A stretch of 9,957 bases of DNA, from NCBI GenBank assembly GCA_965372015.1, contig CBDVAP010000113.1, positions 1 through 9,957 of the forward strand, read 5' to 3'. Source of the DNA: JACZSB01 sp965372015 (GTDB lineage: Bacteria > Fidelibacterota > Marinisomatia > SCGC-AAA003-L08 > TS1B11). Positions 1 through 6,921 of this stretch are shown here, one piece after another (position 1 is the stretch's first letter; each line of letters opens with the position of its first letter). Below the pieces are notes generated by a model. That model ran no database searches, had not been told where the DNA came from, and saw nothing but the letters and a program-made list of their open reading frames with translations. A program made the translations under genes and the position numbers.

Positions 1-2
1 TC

Positions 3-56
3 ATGTCAGGAGAGTGGGACCTGGGCCGTATAGGTGTGCCACCAGAGGAGGTTTAG
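3..56 (+). CDS. possible 3' end of an upstream gene (partial)
   Basis: One frame is open from the window edge to a TAG at 54-56 and reads MSGEWDLGRIGVPPEEV. This looks protein-like, and a stop one base before the tusA ATG would fit the tight spacing of the rest of the operon; the tusA ribosome-binding site would then lie inside this gene. The stretch is too short to identify. Another frame also stays open to a TGA at 59-61, so the frame choice is uncertain. Confidence 0.25.
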   Translation: MSGEWDLGRIGVPPEEV

Positions 57-57
57 A

Positions 58-294
58 ATGAATGAACCAGCCCACGATCAGGAGCTGGATTGCCAGGGGA
101 TGCTGTGCCCCCTGCCGATCCTGAAAACCAAAAAGGTGATCGATACCATGAGCAGCGGACAGGTGTTGAAGATGCTGTCCACTGATGCCGGCTCGATCAA
201 TGACATGAAAGCCTGGACCCGGGCGACGGGGAACGAGCTCGTTCACCAGATCACGGAGGGTGAGGTCTACACCTATTGGGTGCGGAAAACCTAA
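58..294 (+). CDS. tusA: TusA-family sulfur carrier protein
   Basis: A small cytoplasmic sulfur carrier of 78 residues, the usual TusA length. The signature CPLP motif lies at residues 17-20, with C17 the expected persulfide-carrying cysteine; an extra cysteine, C12, precedes it. The rest fits the two-layer alpha/beta TusA fold, including the STDAGSIND loop and the TGNEL segment. In sulfur oxidisers TusA takes persulfide from a rhodanese or similar donor and passes it to DsrE-type proteins and the sHdr machinery. The start is the ATG at 58, preceded at six bases by GAGGAGG (45-51); a GTG at 34 is in frame but would add eight residues without a good ribosome-binding site. It lies 20 bp upstream of a dsrE3A-like gene, the pairing expected for this pathway. 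Confidence 0.93.
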   Translation: MNEPAHDQELDCQGMLCPLPILKTKKVIDTMSSGQVLKMLSTDAGSINDMKAWTRATGNELVHQITEGEVYTYWVRKT

Positions 295-314
295 CGACAC
301 AGGAGGAGAAAACA

Positions 315-827
315 ATGGCTGAAAAGCAACACAAACTGGCCATGGTGGCGTCCAAGGGGACGCTGGACTGGGCCTACCCCCCGTTTATCCTGGCATCCAC
401 CGCGGCCGCCATGGGCTGGGAGGTAGGGATCTTTTTCACTTTTTACGGCACGACCTTACTGATGAAGAAGCTAACTGCGAAGATCGCCCCGGCATCTAAT
501 CCGGCCATGCCGATGAAGATGCCATTCGGTCCCAGCGGTTTCCAGAACTTCGACTGGCCCATGCCGAACCTGCTCACGTCCAATATGCCGGGATTCGAGA
601 CGGTGGCCACCTCATTGATGAAGAAGACCTTCAAGAATAAGGGTGTGGCCACTATTGAGGAGCTGCGGGAGCTGTGCCTGGAAGCTGGGGTTCGTCTGAT
701 CAGCTGCCAGATGACAGCCACGGTCTTCGGCTTCTCCGATGATGATTTTGTCGAAGGGATCGAGGTTGGCGGGGCGGCCACGTTCTTAGAATTCGCCTCT
801 GACGCCGACGTATCTCTCTTTATATGA
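315..827 (+). CDS. dsrE3A: DsrE3A-like sulfurtransferase
   Basis: A 170-residue protein of the DsrE/DsrF/DrsH superfamily, closest in look to the DsrE3A type found beside tusA in sHdr loci. The N-terminus (KLAMVASKGTLDWAYPP) and the GWEVGIFFTFYGTTLLMKK stretch are characteristic, followed by a Met/Pro/Phe-rich middle segment (about residues 62-93). C131, in RLISCQMTATVFG, is the likely persulfide cysteine; C121 lies ten residues before it and could be a second reactive site. Its expected role is to exchange sulfane sulfur with TusA and pass it towards the lipoate-binding protein. The start is the ATG at 315 behind a strong AGGAGGAG (301-308). The subclass assignment rests on motif recognition and gene context. 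Confidence 0.88.
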   Translation: MAEKQHKLAMVASKGTLDWAYPPFILASTAAAMGWEVGIFFTFYGTTLLMKKLTAKIAPASNPAMPMKMPFGPSGFQNFDWPMPNLLTSNMPGFETVATSLMKKTFKNKGVATIEELRELCLEAGVRLISCQMTATVFGFSDDDFVEGIEVGGAATFLEFASDADVSLFI

Positions 828-840
828 TAGTCACGGCCCT

Positions 841-1932
841 GTGATCCTGAAAGTCCGCCTGCTGGATATGGGGGTGGTGAGCGCCCTGCGCTCACAGAGC
901 ATCTACCACGGCATCACCGCGAGTATGAAACCGGGCAACGATCCCGCCATTCTGCTGTGCCGCCCCAAACAGACCTACGTGTCCATCGGCTACTTTCAGG
1001 AAGCGGCCAAAGAGGTCGACCTGGATTATTGTGAGCAGCAGGGTATCCCGGTTTACCGGCGCCAGGTCGGGGGCGGGGCGGTGCTCCTGGACCTCAACCA
1101 GCTCTTTTACCATATCGTGGTCCCCCACAGTGCTTTTAGCGATCTGGGTATGCCCAGGGATATGGGCAGCCGTTTCGCTTTCCTGGCCACCCCGCCGATC
1201 ATGGCCTACCAGCGGCTGGGGATCAACGCCCAGTTCAAGCCGATTAACGATATTCATGTAGCGGGTTGCAAGATCGGCGGCACCGGCATCGGTGAATTCG
1301 ATCACGCCGTAGTCTTTGCCGGCAGCATGATGATGGATTTCAATCATCAGTTGATGTCGAAAGTGCTAAAAATTCCCGATGAAAAAATGCGTGATAAAAT
1401 CTTTCAGACCCTGGAGGCCTATATCACCACCATCAAGCGGCAGTTGGGCCGGGAGCTTCCGGTGGAGGCCGTGGCCGAAGCCTTAACCCAGGCCTTCGAG
1501 TCCTGCTGGGCGTTGGAGCTCTATCCGTCGCTGCCCACGGAAGAGGAGACGGCCGCCATCGAGGAATTTGACCGGCTGATCACCTCAGAGGAATGGCTGC
1601 ACCGGATGAAGTTGCGCGATCAGGATCACAAGGCGGTGAAGATCAGTGCCAACGTAAAGGTGTTATCGGCCGCCCATAAGGCCCCGGGGGGGATGATCAG
1701 GGCCACGATCAGGGTGGTGGACGATAAAGTGGAAAGCATCCTGTTGTCCGGTGATTTCCCCGTCTCTCCGAATAACGCGCTACAGGAGCTGGCCGCAAAA
1801 TTTGTCGGGGCGCAGCTGGATGCGGACGAGCTGGCGCGCAGGTTCCAGGCAGAGGTCGACGCCGGTGGCATCGAGTTGGTCGGCGTGGGAGCCGAAGATA
1901 TCAGCAATATGTTCCGGCAAGTGGCCTCATAA
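841..1932 (+). CDS. lipoate-protein ligase of the sHdr-associated sLpl(AB) type
   Basis: A 363-residue protein of the biotin/lipoate ligase family. The catalytic domain (about residues 1-240) has RRQVGGGAV at 73-81, the lipoyl-AMP glycine motif, and NDIHVAGCKIGGTG at 136-149, where K144 matches the catalytic lysine. The C-terminal part (about 250-363) fits the accessory LplB-like domain, so ligase and accessory domains are joined. Ligases in sHdr loci load lipoate onto the dedicated LbpA carrier rather than onto the 2-oxoacid dehydrogenases; lbpA lies two genes downstream here. The chosen start is the GTG at 841, because homology to the family N-terminus (VRLLD) begins at once; no clear ribosome-binding site precedes it, suggesting coupling to dsrE3A, which ends 13 bp earlier. 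An in-frame ATG at 868 would cut into the domain. Confidence 0.9.
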   Translation: MILKVRLLDMGVVSALRSQSIYHGITASMKPGNDPAILLCRPKQTYVSIGYFQEAAKEVDLDYCEQQGIPVYRRQVGGGAVLLDLNQLFYHIVVPHSAFSDLGMPRDMGSRFAFLATPPIMAYQRLGINAQFKPINDIHVAGCKIGGTGIGEFDHAVVFAGSMMMDFNHQLMSKVLKIPDEKMRDKIFQTLEAYITTIKRQLGRELPVEAVAEALTQAFESCWALELYPSLPTEEETAAIEEFDRLITSEEWLHRMKLRDQDHKAVKISANVKVLSAAHKAPGGMIRATIRVVDDKVESILLSGDFPVSPNNALQELAAKFVGAQLDADELARRFQAEVDAGGIELVGVGAEDISNMFRQVAS

Positions 1933-1962
1933 CCCTTATATTTTAGGAATCACGGAATACTT

Positions 1963-2337
1963 ATGGTTGATGATGGAAAAGTAACCATTTTTGTCACTCA
2001 CGGCCCCCAGACCCCCCAACGGTGCGCCACACCCTTTTACATGGCCTCCGTGGCCCTGGCCATGGACAGCGAGGCCGAGATGATCTTCCAGATCGACGGG
2101 GTGTTGTTGATGAAAAAAGGGGTGGCTGAAGGGTTGATGGCCAAGGAAGGCGGCAAGCTTATCATCGACTTCATCCGCGAGGCCAAGGAAGCCGGGGTGG
2201 TGATGCACGTCTGCTCGGCGGCCCTGCAGCTGCACGACATGACGCCCGACGACCTGATCGAGGAATGCGATGACGTGGTGGGGGCCGCCCACATGGTGGA
2301 CGCCGGGCTCGAAAGCGACCTGGTTCTGACTTACTGA
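1963..2337 (+). CDS. DsrE-family protein, second paralogue
   Basis: A 124-residue DsrE/DsrF-like protein. It opens with a beta strand (KVTIFVTHGP), then a helix with an ALAMDSEAEMIFQIDGV segment, and has the family cysteine at C84 in GVVMHVCSAALQLHDM; C21 and C102 are further cysteines. The C-terminal VVGAAHMVDAG stretch matches the end of the DsrE fold. It is clearly different from the 170-residue DsrE3A upstream and lacks that protein's Met/Pro-rich insert. A sulfur relay or docking role between TusA/DsrE3A and the lipoate carrier is inferred from position; I cannot say whether it is DsrE3B, DsrE3C or another subtype. The ATG at 1963 has only weak purine runs upstream. Confidence 0.85.
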   Translation: MVDDGKVTIFVTHGPQTPQRCATPFYMASVALAMDSEAEMIFQIDGVLLMKKGVAEGLMAKEGGKLIIDFIREAKEAGVVMHVCSAALQLHDMTPDDLIEECDDVVGAAHMVDAGLESDLVLTY

Positions 2338-2364
2338 CGGCAGCATTGATATAGGAACGAAACC

Positions 2365-2826
2365 ATGGCCGAACTCCATAATTGCCTGCTGCCGGACGAC
2401 CTGCTGTATAGTGTGCCCAATAATGTGTGGGTGCGGGTGAAGGACGACCAGACCCTGGAGATGGGCATGACGGACATCGCCCAGACCATGGCGGGCGGTA
2501 TCCTGCACTGCCGGCCCAAGAAGGTGGGCAAGAACGTCAAGCTGGGCAAGAGCCTGGCCACGGTGGAATCCGGCAAATGGGTCGGCCCGGTGCGGTCACC
2601 CTTCAGCGGTGAGATCGTCGAGGTCAACCAGGCGGTGGAAGCGGACGCCACTATTCTCAATAAGAGTCCCTATAATGATGGCTGGATCGTTCGGCTGAAG
2701 CCGGCCGACTTTGAAGGTGAGAAAGGCGGCCTGGTGTCGGTTGAGGAGGCCGTAAAAGGCTTCCACGATTACATGGTCGAAAAGGAGATGGGCGAGTGCA
2801 TCCACTGCGAAGGATTTGATGAATAG
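2365..2826 (+). CDS. lbpA: LbpA, GcvH-like lipoate-binding protein of the sHdr pathway
   Basis: A 153-residue single lipoyl-domain protein related to glycine cleavage H protein. The lipoyl site is K71 in ATVESGKWVGPVRSP, followed by FSGEIVEVN, which is typical of the GcvH fold; DIAQTMAGGIL before it corresponds to the H-protein region after strand one. No glycine cleavage genes are present, while a dedicated lipoate ligase and hdr genes flank it, so this is the sulfur-oxidation carrier type. Lipoamide on K71 is thought to present bound sulfur to the Hdr-like complex. Odd feature: the C-terminus ends in a CxxC pair (C145, C148), with further cysteines at C7 and C49. Start ATG 2365 lies eight bases after AGGA (2353-2356). 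It overlaps the next gene. Confidence 0.93.
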   Translation: MAELHNCLLPDDLLYSVPNNVWVRVKDDQTLEMGMTDIAQTMAGGILHCRPKKVGKNVKLGKSLATVESGKWVGPVRSPFSGEIVEVNQAVEADATILNKSPYNDGWIVRLKPADFEGEKGGLVSVEEAVKGFHDYMVEKEMGECIHCEGFDE

Positions 2827-3127
2827 GGTTATGGAACTATGGATAGGCACTATGGAACTATTGCTAAGGGTTTTCACCCACCCCTCCTGTGCCAGCTGCG
2901 GTCCGGTGGTGAAAATGTGCTGGGAGCTGGCCGAGGCTGCGGATGAGATCGAGCTGCAGACCGTGAAGTTGGAGACCAAAGCAGGCCTGGCCGAAGCCCA
3001 TAGGGAGCGGATCAAGACCATCCCCAGTGTGATCATCTCCCGCGGCGACGAGGAACTGGCCCGGCTGGTGGGGACCCCTACTAAAGAAAGTCTGGAACAG
3101 GCCATCAGGGGCGTATCAACACGCTAG
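2819..3127 (+). CDS. small thioredoxin-fold protein
   Basis: A protein of 102 residues or fewer with a thioredoxin-like fold: a strand (LLLRVFTHP), the redox motif CASC (C24, C27, numbering from the 2819 start) followed by GP, a helix with C34, and the cis-proline segment KTIPSVII (P69). The order C-A-S-C-G-P differs from the classical CGPC active site. Three in-frame ATGs compete: 2819 (eight-base overlap with lbpA, behind AAGGA at 2810-2814), 2831 and 2852. The 2852 start lies just before the first strand and follows GGATAGG. It could reduce the cysteines of LbpA or of a DsrE protein; that role is inferred from location. Function beyond a thiol-disulfide or persulfide reductase is unknown. 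Confidence 0.8.
   Translation: MNRVMELWIGTMELLLRVFTHPSCASCGPVVKMCWELAEAADEIELQTVKLETKAGLAEAHRERIKTIPSVIISRGDEELARLVGTPTKESLEQAIRGVSTR
2830..2861 (+). repeat. 11-base direct repeat at the start of the thioredoxin-like gene
   Basis: The sequence tatggaactat occurs at 2830-2840 and again at 2851-2861, offset by 21 bases (seven codons), so the two copies carry the second and third candidate start codons in the same frame. It encodes MEL twice (MELWIGTMELLL). It looks like a small in-frame tandem duplication that made alternative starts. Confidence 0.6.
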
Positions 3128-3141
3128 GAGCAAGGATCGGT

Positions 3142-3855
3142 ATGTCAATCTACTTAGACGCAAAATACAGAGACGTGCCCCACGAGACGAAGCAGCAGCT
3201 CTTCGATGAAGTGGCAGCCGACATGCGCTGGGGGGTGACCCTGTATGGCTGCTACGAGTGCGGCATCTGTGTGGCCTCCTGTCCCTCGGCCCGGTTCTAC
3301 GATTTCAGCCCCCGGGTCTATGCCCAGATCATGGCCCGGGAAGATGTGGATACCTTTTACGAGCTGCTTAACGATTCGGTCTGGGACTGCTCCCAATGTT
3401 TTTCCTGTACCCGTTGCCCGCGGCAAAACAGTCCCGGCGGCATCATCACCATCATGCGCGAAGTGGCCGTCCGGCACAGCCTGCAATCGGCCAAGGACTC
3501 GCTAAAGGCCTACACCCGGATTATCTATAAGGTCATGTCCACCGGGACCCAGGTGGCCCCGGATATGCTGCAGCCCGATTTCTTCCCCGATTGGGGACCG
3601 GATGTGCAGGCCGTGGCCGACAACCTGGATGTCTGGCGGCGGGCCATCCCGCCGGATACCCTGCACACCACCGAACTGGCCTGGGACGTGAGCGAGAAAA
3701 CCCGGCTGGAACTTTACCTGATCTGGAAACTGACCGGCAACCTGGATCTGATCGAGAACTTCGATGAGAATCTCTTTATGATATTAGAGGAGATCATGGA
3801 GGAGCTGCTCGAGGAGCACGGCTACGACTTAGACGAGATCGAAACCATCGATTGA
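3142..3855 (+). CDS. hdrC1: sHdrC1, Fe-S subunit of the Hdr-like complex
   Basis: A 237-residue HdrC-type ferredoxin-like protein. The first [4Fe-4S] motif is Cx2Cx2Cx3CP at C37, C40, C43, C47. The second is C83, C86, C89, C92 then P, spaced Cx2Cx2Cx2CP, one residue shorter than the usual pattern. After these come a helical region and an acidic C-terminal tail rich in Glu and Leu (about 210-237), longer than in methanogen HdrC. It probably wires electrons between HdrB1 and HdrA in the cytoplasmic complex. The start is the ATG at 3142 with AAGGA (3132-3136) five bases upstream. The order hdrC1, hdrB1, hdrA, hyp, hdrC2, hdrB2 seen from here on is the hallmark of sHdr loci. Confidence 0.93.
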   Translation: MSIYLDAKYRDVPHETKQQLFDEVAADMRWGVTLYGCYECGICVASCPSARFYDFSPRVYAQIMAREDVDTFYELLNDSVWDCSQCFSCTRCPRQNSPGGIITIMREVAVRHSLQSAKDSLKAYTRIIYKVMSTGTQVAPDMLQPDFFPDWGPDVQAVADNLDVWRRAIPPDTLHTTELAWDVSEKTRLELYLIWKLTGNLDLIENFDENLFMILEEIMEELLEEHGYDLDEIETID

Positions 3856-3865
3856 AAGGCCCAGA

Positions 3866-5068
3866 ATGACCGCACCCACGACGAACCTGCGCCCTAACGG
3901 CTTGCCCCCTGCGGCAGCGGACCGGCTGTTCGACCGCAAAGGGAAAATCCCGGAAAAATATTACAAGGATGAACTATTCGAGCTGGAGGCCAAGGGGGAG
4001 CTGATCGTGCACCGGGTGCCGGACCCCTATGTGGAGGTTGATAATAAGCTCGGGCGGAAGAAGAAGATTCCCCTGGAGCACACCTGGCATCACAAGTCCT
4101 GCGGGCAGTGCGGGCATATCCCCGGCTACACCACCTCAATTTTCTGGCTGCACCGCAAGTTCGGGTTCGACTACCACGATCCGAAGGACCAGTCATCCTG
4201 CACCGCCTGGAACTACTATGCCTCCTCCACCTCCAACGCCCTGGCCCAGGCAGCGGTGGCGGCCCGGAACTTCGCCCAGGCCTACAAAGACGGGTACTAC
4301 CCGCTGATCCATTGCGGGACCAGCTACGGCCATTATAAAGAGACCCGGGCCGAGCTGCTGCATCACCCCAAGCTGCGCGAGCAACTCAAGTGGGTGATGG
4401 ACAAACTCGATATGCCGGTGGTTTTCCCTGAGGAGATCGTGCACTACTCGGAATGGGTGCACGTCATGCGCGACGATATCGCCAAAGGGCAGACCCGCGA
4501 TTTCAGTGACATAACCGTAACGGTGCATCCGGCCTGCCATTATCACAAGCTGATAGCAGAGGATGCCATATATGACCGCGAGCTCTACGACGGCCAGCGC
4601 ACGGCGGTCGTGTCAGCGATAGTCAAGGCTTTAGGGGCCGAACTGGCCGACTATTCCACCTGGCACGACTGCTGTGGCTTCGGTTTCCGGCATATCCTGG
4701 TGAGCCGGGACTTTACCCGTTCGTTCGCCACCATCCGCAAGATCGAGCGCATGAAGGAGGAGGCCAACCCCGACGTGGTTATCACCCACGATACCGGCTG
4801 CGTCACCACCTTGGACAAGAGCCAGTTCGCGGCCCAGGCCCATAACCGCAACGTGGGCATCCCGGTGATGTCCGATTCCCAGTTCGCCGCCCTGGCCATG
4901 GGAGCCCATCCGTACAAGGTGTGCCAGTTGCATTGGCACGGGGTGGACATGAAGCCGTTGCTGGAGAAAATGGGTATCGACCACGAAAAGGCCTGGGCCG
5001 AGTTCGAGGAACAGGCGGCACGCATTAAATCGGGAGAAATCGAATTTATGACTTGGGAGGACGCTTGA
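3866..5068 (+). CDS. hdrB1: sHdrB1, CCG-domain subunit of the Hdr-like complex
   Basis: A 400-residue HdrB-like protein, longer than methanogen HdrB because of an N-terminal extension of about 70 residues. The cysteine-rich CCG domains that bind non-cubane Fe-S clusters in HdrB are visible but altered. In the first, C79, C112 and C150 remain, with S111 in place of the first of the paired cysteines and S153 in place of the last. In the second, C224, C269-C270 and C312 remain, and T315 replaces the final cysteine. Conserved surroundings such as HPACHYHK and WHDCCGFGF support the assignment. This subunit is thought to contain a site where sulfur compounds are handled. It begins ten bases after hdrC1, and its TGA overlaps the hdrA ATG by one base. 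Confidence 0.92.
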   Translation: MTAPTTNLRPNGLPPAAADRLFDRKGKIPEKYYKDELFELEAKGELIVHRVPDPYVEVDNKLGRKKKIPLEHTWHHKSCGQCGHIPGYTTSIFWLHRKFGFDYHDPKDQSSCTAWNYYASSTSNALAQAAVAARNFAQAYKDGYYPLIHCGTSYGHYKETRAELLHHPKLREQLKWVMDKLDMPVVFPEEIVHYSEWVHVMRDDIAKGQTRDFSDITVTVHPACHYHKLIAEDAIYDRELYDGQRTAVVSAIVKALGAELADYSTWHDCCGFGFRHILVSRDFTRSFATIRKIERMKEEANPDVVITHDTGCVTTLDKSQFAAQAHNRNVGIPVMSDSQFAALAMGAHPYKVCQLHWHGVDMKPLLEKMGIDHEKAWAEFEEQAARIKSGEIEFMTWEDA

Positions 5069-6132
5069 TGGAAACCAACCCCATCCTGGTAGTAGGTGGT
5101 GGCCCGGCCGGCCTGGAAGCGGCCCGCGGCACAGCCGATCTGGGGTATAAGACTATATTGATAGATGCGGCCGAGGTTTTAGGTGGCACGCCCATCAGCG
5201 CCGACTACGCGGCACTGACGCCTGACCTGCGCAAAGCCGATGAAGCCATGCAGGAGATGATCGGCGCAGTGACCGGGCACGACCTGCTCGAGGTGCGGAC
5301 CGGCACTGCCATCACGGCCTGCTCAGGTAAGGCGCCCCAGCTGGCGGTCACCTTAAAGGGACCAAAGGGCCAGGAGTCGGTAACGACGGGGGCCGTAATC
5401 GTGGCCACCGGTTTCCAGCATTTCGACCCCGGCCGGGAGACCCAGGTCTACGGCTATTACGAGTTCGACGACGTGATCACACTGGTGGACGCCGAGCGCA
5501 TGCTCAAGGCGGGCAATTTCCTGCGGCCATCAACGGGCAGGCAGCCCAAGCAGGTGTGTTTTATCCAGTGCGTGGGGAGCCGGGACCGCCAGATCGGGAA
5601 CCAGTGGTGCTCCAAGGTATGCTGCGGCATCGCCTGCAAGCAGGCCATCGAGATCAGGGATTTTGCACCCGACTGCCGGGTATTCATTTTCTACATCGAC
5701 ATGCGGGCCTACGGCTTCTGGGAAGACGAGTTGTATTGGAAGGCCCAGGAGGAGAAAAAGGTCAACTTCATTCGGGGCATCGTCACCGAGATTACCAAGC
5801 GGGGGGACACTGTGGTGGTGAAGGGAGAGGACACCACCATGGGCCGGCCCATGGAGATTCCCATGGACGTGGTGATCCTTTCGGTGGGCATGGAGCCCAG
5901 TGAAGGGACCCTGGAGATGGCGAAGATCTTCAACCTGCCGCTGGAGTCGCACGGTTTTATCGAGACCATCGGCGGTGCGCTGAATACGGTAGCCACTGCG
6001 GTGCCGGGTATCTTTATCGCCGGGGCGGCGGCGGGGCCAGCAGACCTGGAAGACTCGGTTTCCACGGGTGGCGCGGCGGCCCTAAAGGCGGCCACTTTCC
6101 TACGCCGGTCGAACGGCAAGGCCAGCAGTTGA
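5068..6132 (+). CDS. hdrA: sHdrA, FAD and [4Fe-4S] subunit of the Hdr-like complex
   Basis: A 354-residue flavoprotein. The N-terminal dinucleotide fold shows GGGPAG at 10-15 and an acidic strand end at D33. A cysteine group C168, C181, C185, C186, C190 (FIQCVGSRD, then WCSKVCCGIAC) matches the HdrA cluster site. The second FAD segment is GIFIAGAAAGP (315-325). Methanogen HdrA proteins are nearly twice as long; this one lacks the added ferredoxin domains and matches the short sHdrA form, which in characterised homologues binds FAD and one [4Fe-4S] cluster. It is the electron hub, receiving electrons from the HdrC/HdrB parts. The start is ATG 5068 behind GGGAGG (5055-5060), sharing one base with the hdrB1 stop; a TTG/ATG further upstream would lie inside hdrB1. 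Confidence 0.94.
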   Translation: METNPILVVGGGPAGLEAARGTADLGYKTILIDAAEVLGGTPISADYAALTPDLRKADEAMQEMIGAVTGHDLLEVRTGTAITACSGKAPQLAVTLKGPKGQESVTTGAVIVATGFQHFDPGRETQVYGYYEFDDVITLVDAERMLKAGNFLRPSTGRQPKQVCFIQCVGSRDRQIGNQWCSKVCCGIACKQAIEIRDFAPDCRVFIFYIDMRAYGFWEDELYWKAQEEKKVNFIRGIVTEITKRGDTVVVKGEDTTMGRPMEIPMDVVILSVGMEPSEGTLEMAKIFNLPLESHGFIETIGGALNTVATAVPGIFIAGAAAGPADLEDSVSTGGAAALKAATFLRRSNGKASS

Positions 6133-6165
6133 ACGTACCAGGAGGCCGCAACGGGTGGGAAGCTT

Positions 6166-6921
6166 ATGCTCTACGATGAGGTAGCCATCGACCAGGCGGT
6201 CGACAGCGAGGCGGCCCTGGAATTCCTGAAGGAAGCCTCCAAGCTGGCCGCCTCCGACGAATTGGCGGTCATCGGGCAGCGGCTGGAGGAGAAGAGCCAA
6301 CTATTCCGGGGGCGACTACTTCCGGAGGCCATCGAAAATCTGGATGAGACCAGCCTTAAAGAACTGGCCCGGCACATATTTGGATTCAGACGGAGGATCG
6401 GCAAGTTGATCGACCGCTATGGGATAGAGGTGATGCGCCGGCAGATCAGTCTGCTGCTCCACGGAAGCGGCCCTTTAGCTGAGCGATTCACGATTTTTGT
6501 GGAGACCCTGGGAGGGATCGAGGAACCGTTGGCCGCCAGTCTGGCCAGCGAGCTGCTGCACTTCACCTTCCCCGAGAAGTACTGGCTGTGGACCCCGTGG
6601 ATCTGGCACCGGCACAAGGGTAACGGTGCCCTGCCGTTGCTCCTTAAACCACCATTTCAGATCGCCGGGTCCTCGCCCGGGCAGAGGTATGAGAGCCTGG
6701 GAAAGGCTCTAGCCGCTGTGAGCACCCAGGGACCGGTCCGGGATATTCCCGGCTACCGGCAGGGCACCTTCGGCCCCGATATTTTCCTGGCCTGCGTTTA
6801 CGCGGTCTATATGTACACGGTCTTTAGAGTCAAACTTTCACGGGAGTTCAACCGGGTCCTGCCCGAGCTGCCCGAAATGGCGCAACGGGTCCTGGGGGTC
6901 CGGCATATGGGGACGGCATGA
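6166..6921 (+). CDS. conserved hypothetical 'Hyp' protein of sHdr loci
   Basis: A 251-residue protein of unknown function. Its place between hdrA and hdrC2B2 is that of the 'hyp' gene in hdrC1B1A-hyp-hdrC2B2 clusters. It is largely helical, with a charged N-terminal half (GFRRRIGKLIDRYG at 73-86), an aromatic patch FTFPEKYWLWTPWIWHRH (133-150) and a hydrophobic stretch PDIFLACVYAVYMYTVF (204-220) that may be a buried helix rather than a membrane segment. It has only one cysteine (C210) and no visible cofactor motif, so a structural or assembly role is more likely than an electron-carrying one. The start is ATG 6166 with GGTGGGA (6154-6160) just upstream; no other start codon lies in frame back to the hdrA stop. 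Its TGA overlaps the next ATG (ATGA). Confidence 0.85.
   Translation: MLYDEVAIDQAVDSEAALEFLKEASKLAASDELAVIGQRLEEKSQLFRGRLLPEAIENLDETSLKELARHIFGFRRRIGKLIDRYGIEVMRRQISLLLHGSGPLAERFTIFVETLGGIEEPLAASLASELLHFTFPEKYWLWTPWIWHRHKGNGALPLLLKPPFQIAGSSPGQRYESLGKALAAVSTQGPVRDIPGYRQGTFGPDIFLACVYAVYMYTVFRVKLSREFNRVLPELPEMAQRVLGVRHMGTA

Noticed and set aside
1..57. Operon promoter
   Set aside because: I see no convincing -35/-10 pair, and the stretch may be the end of another gene; the true promoter is probably further upstream.
1936..2508. A minus-strand open frame of 190 codons
   Set aside because: It is antisense to the second dsrE and lbpA, is rich in His and Gly as expected of a shadow frame, and has no family motif.
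2365..2826. Glycine cleavage system H protein
   Set aside because: No gcvT or gcvP is present, and the gene sits between a lipoate ligase and hdr genes, which indicates the LbpA type.
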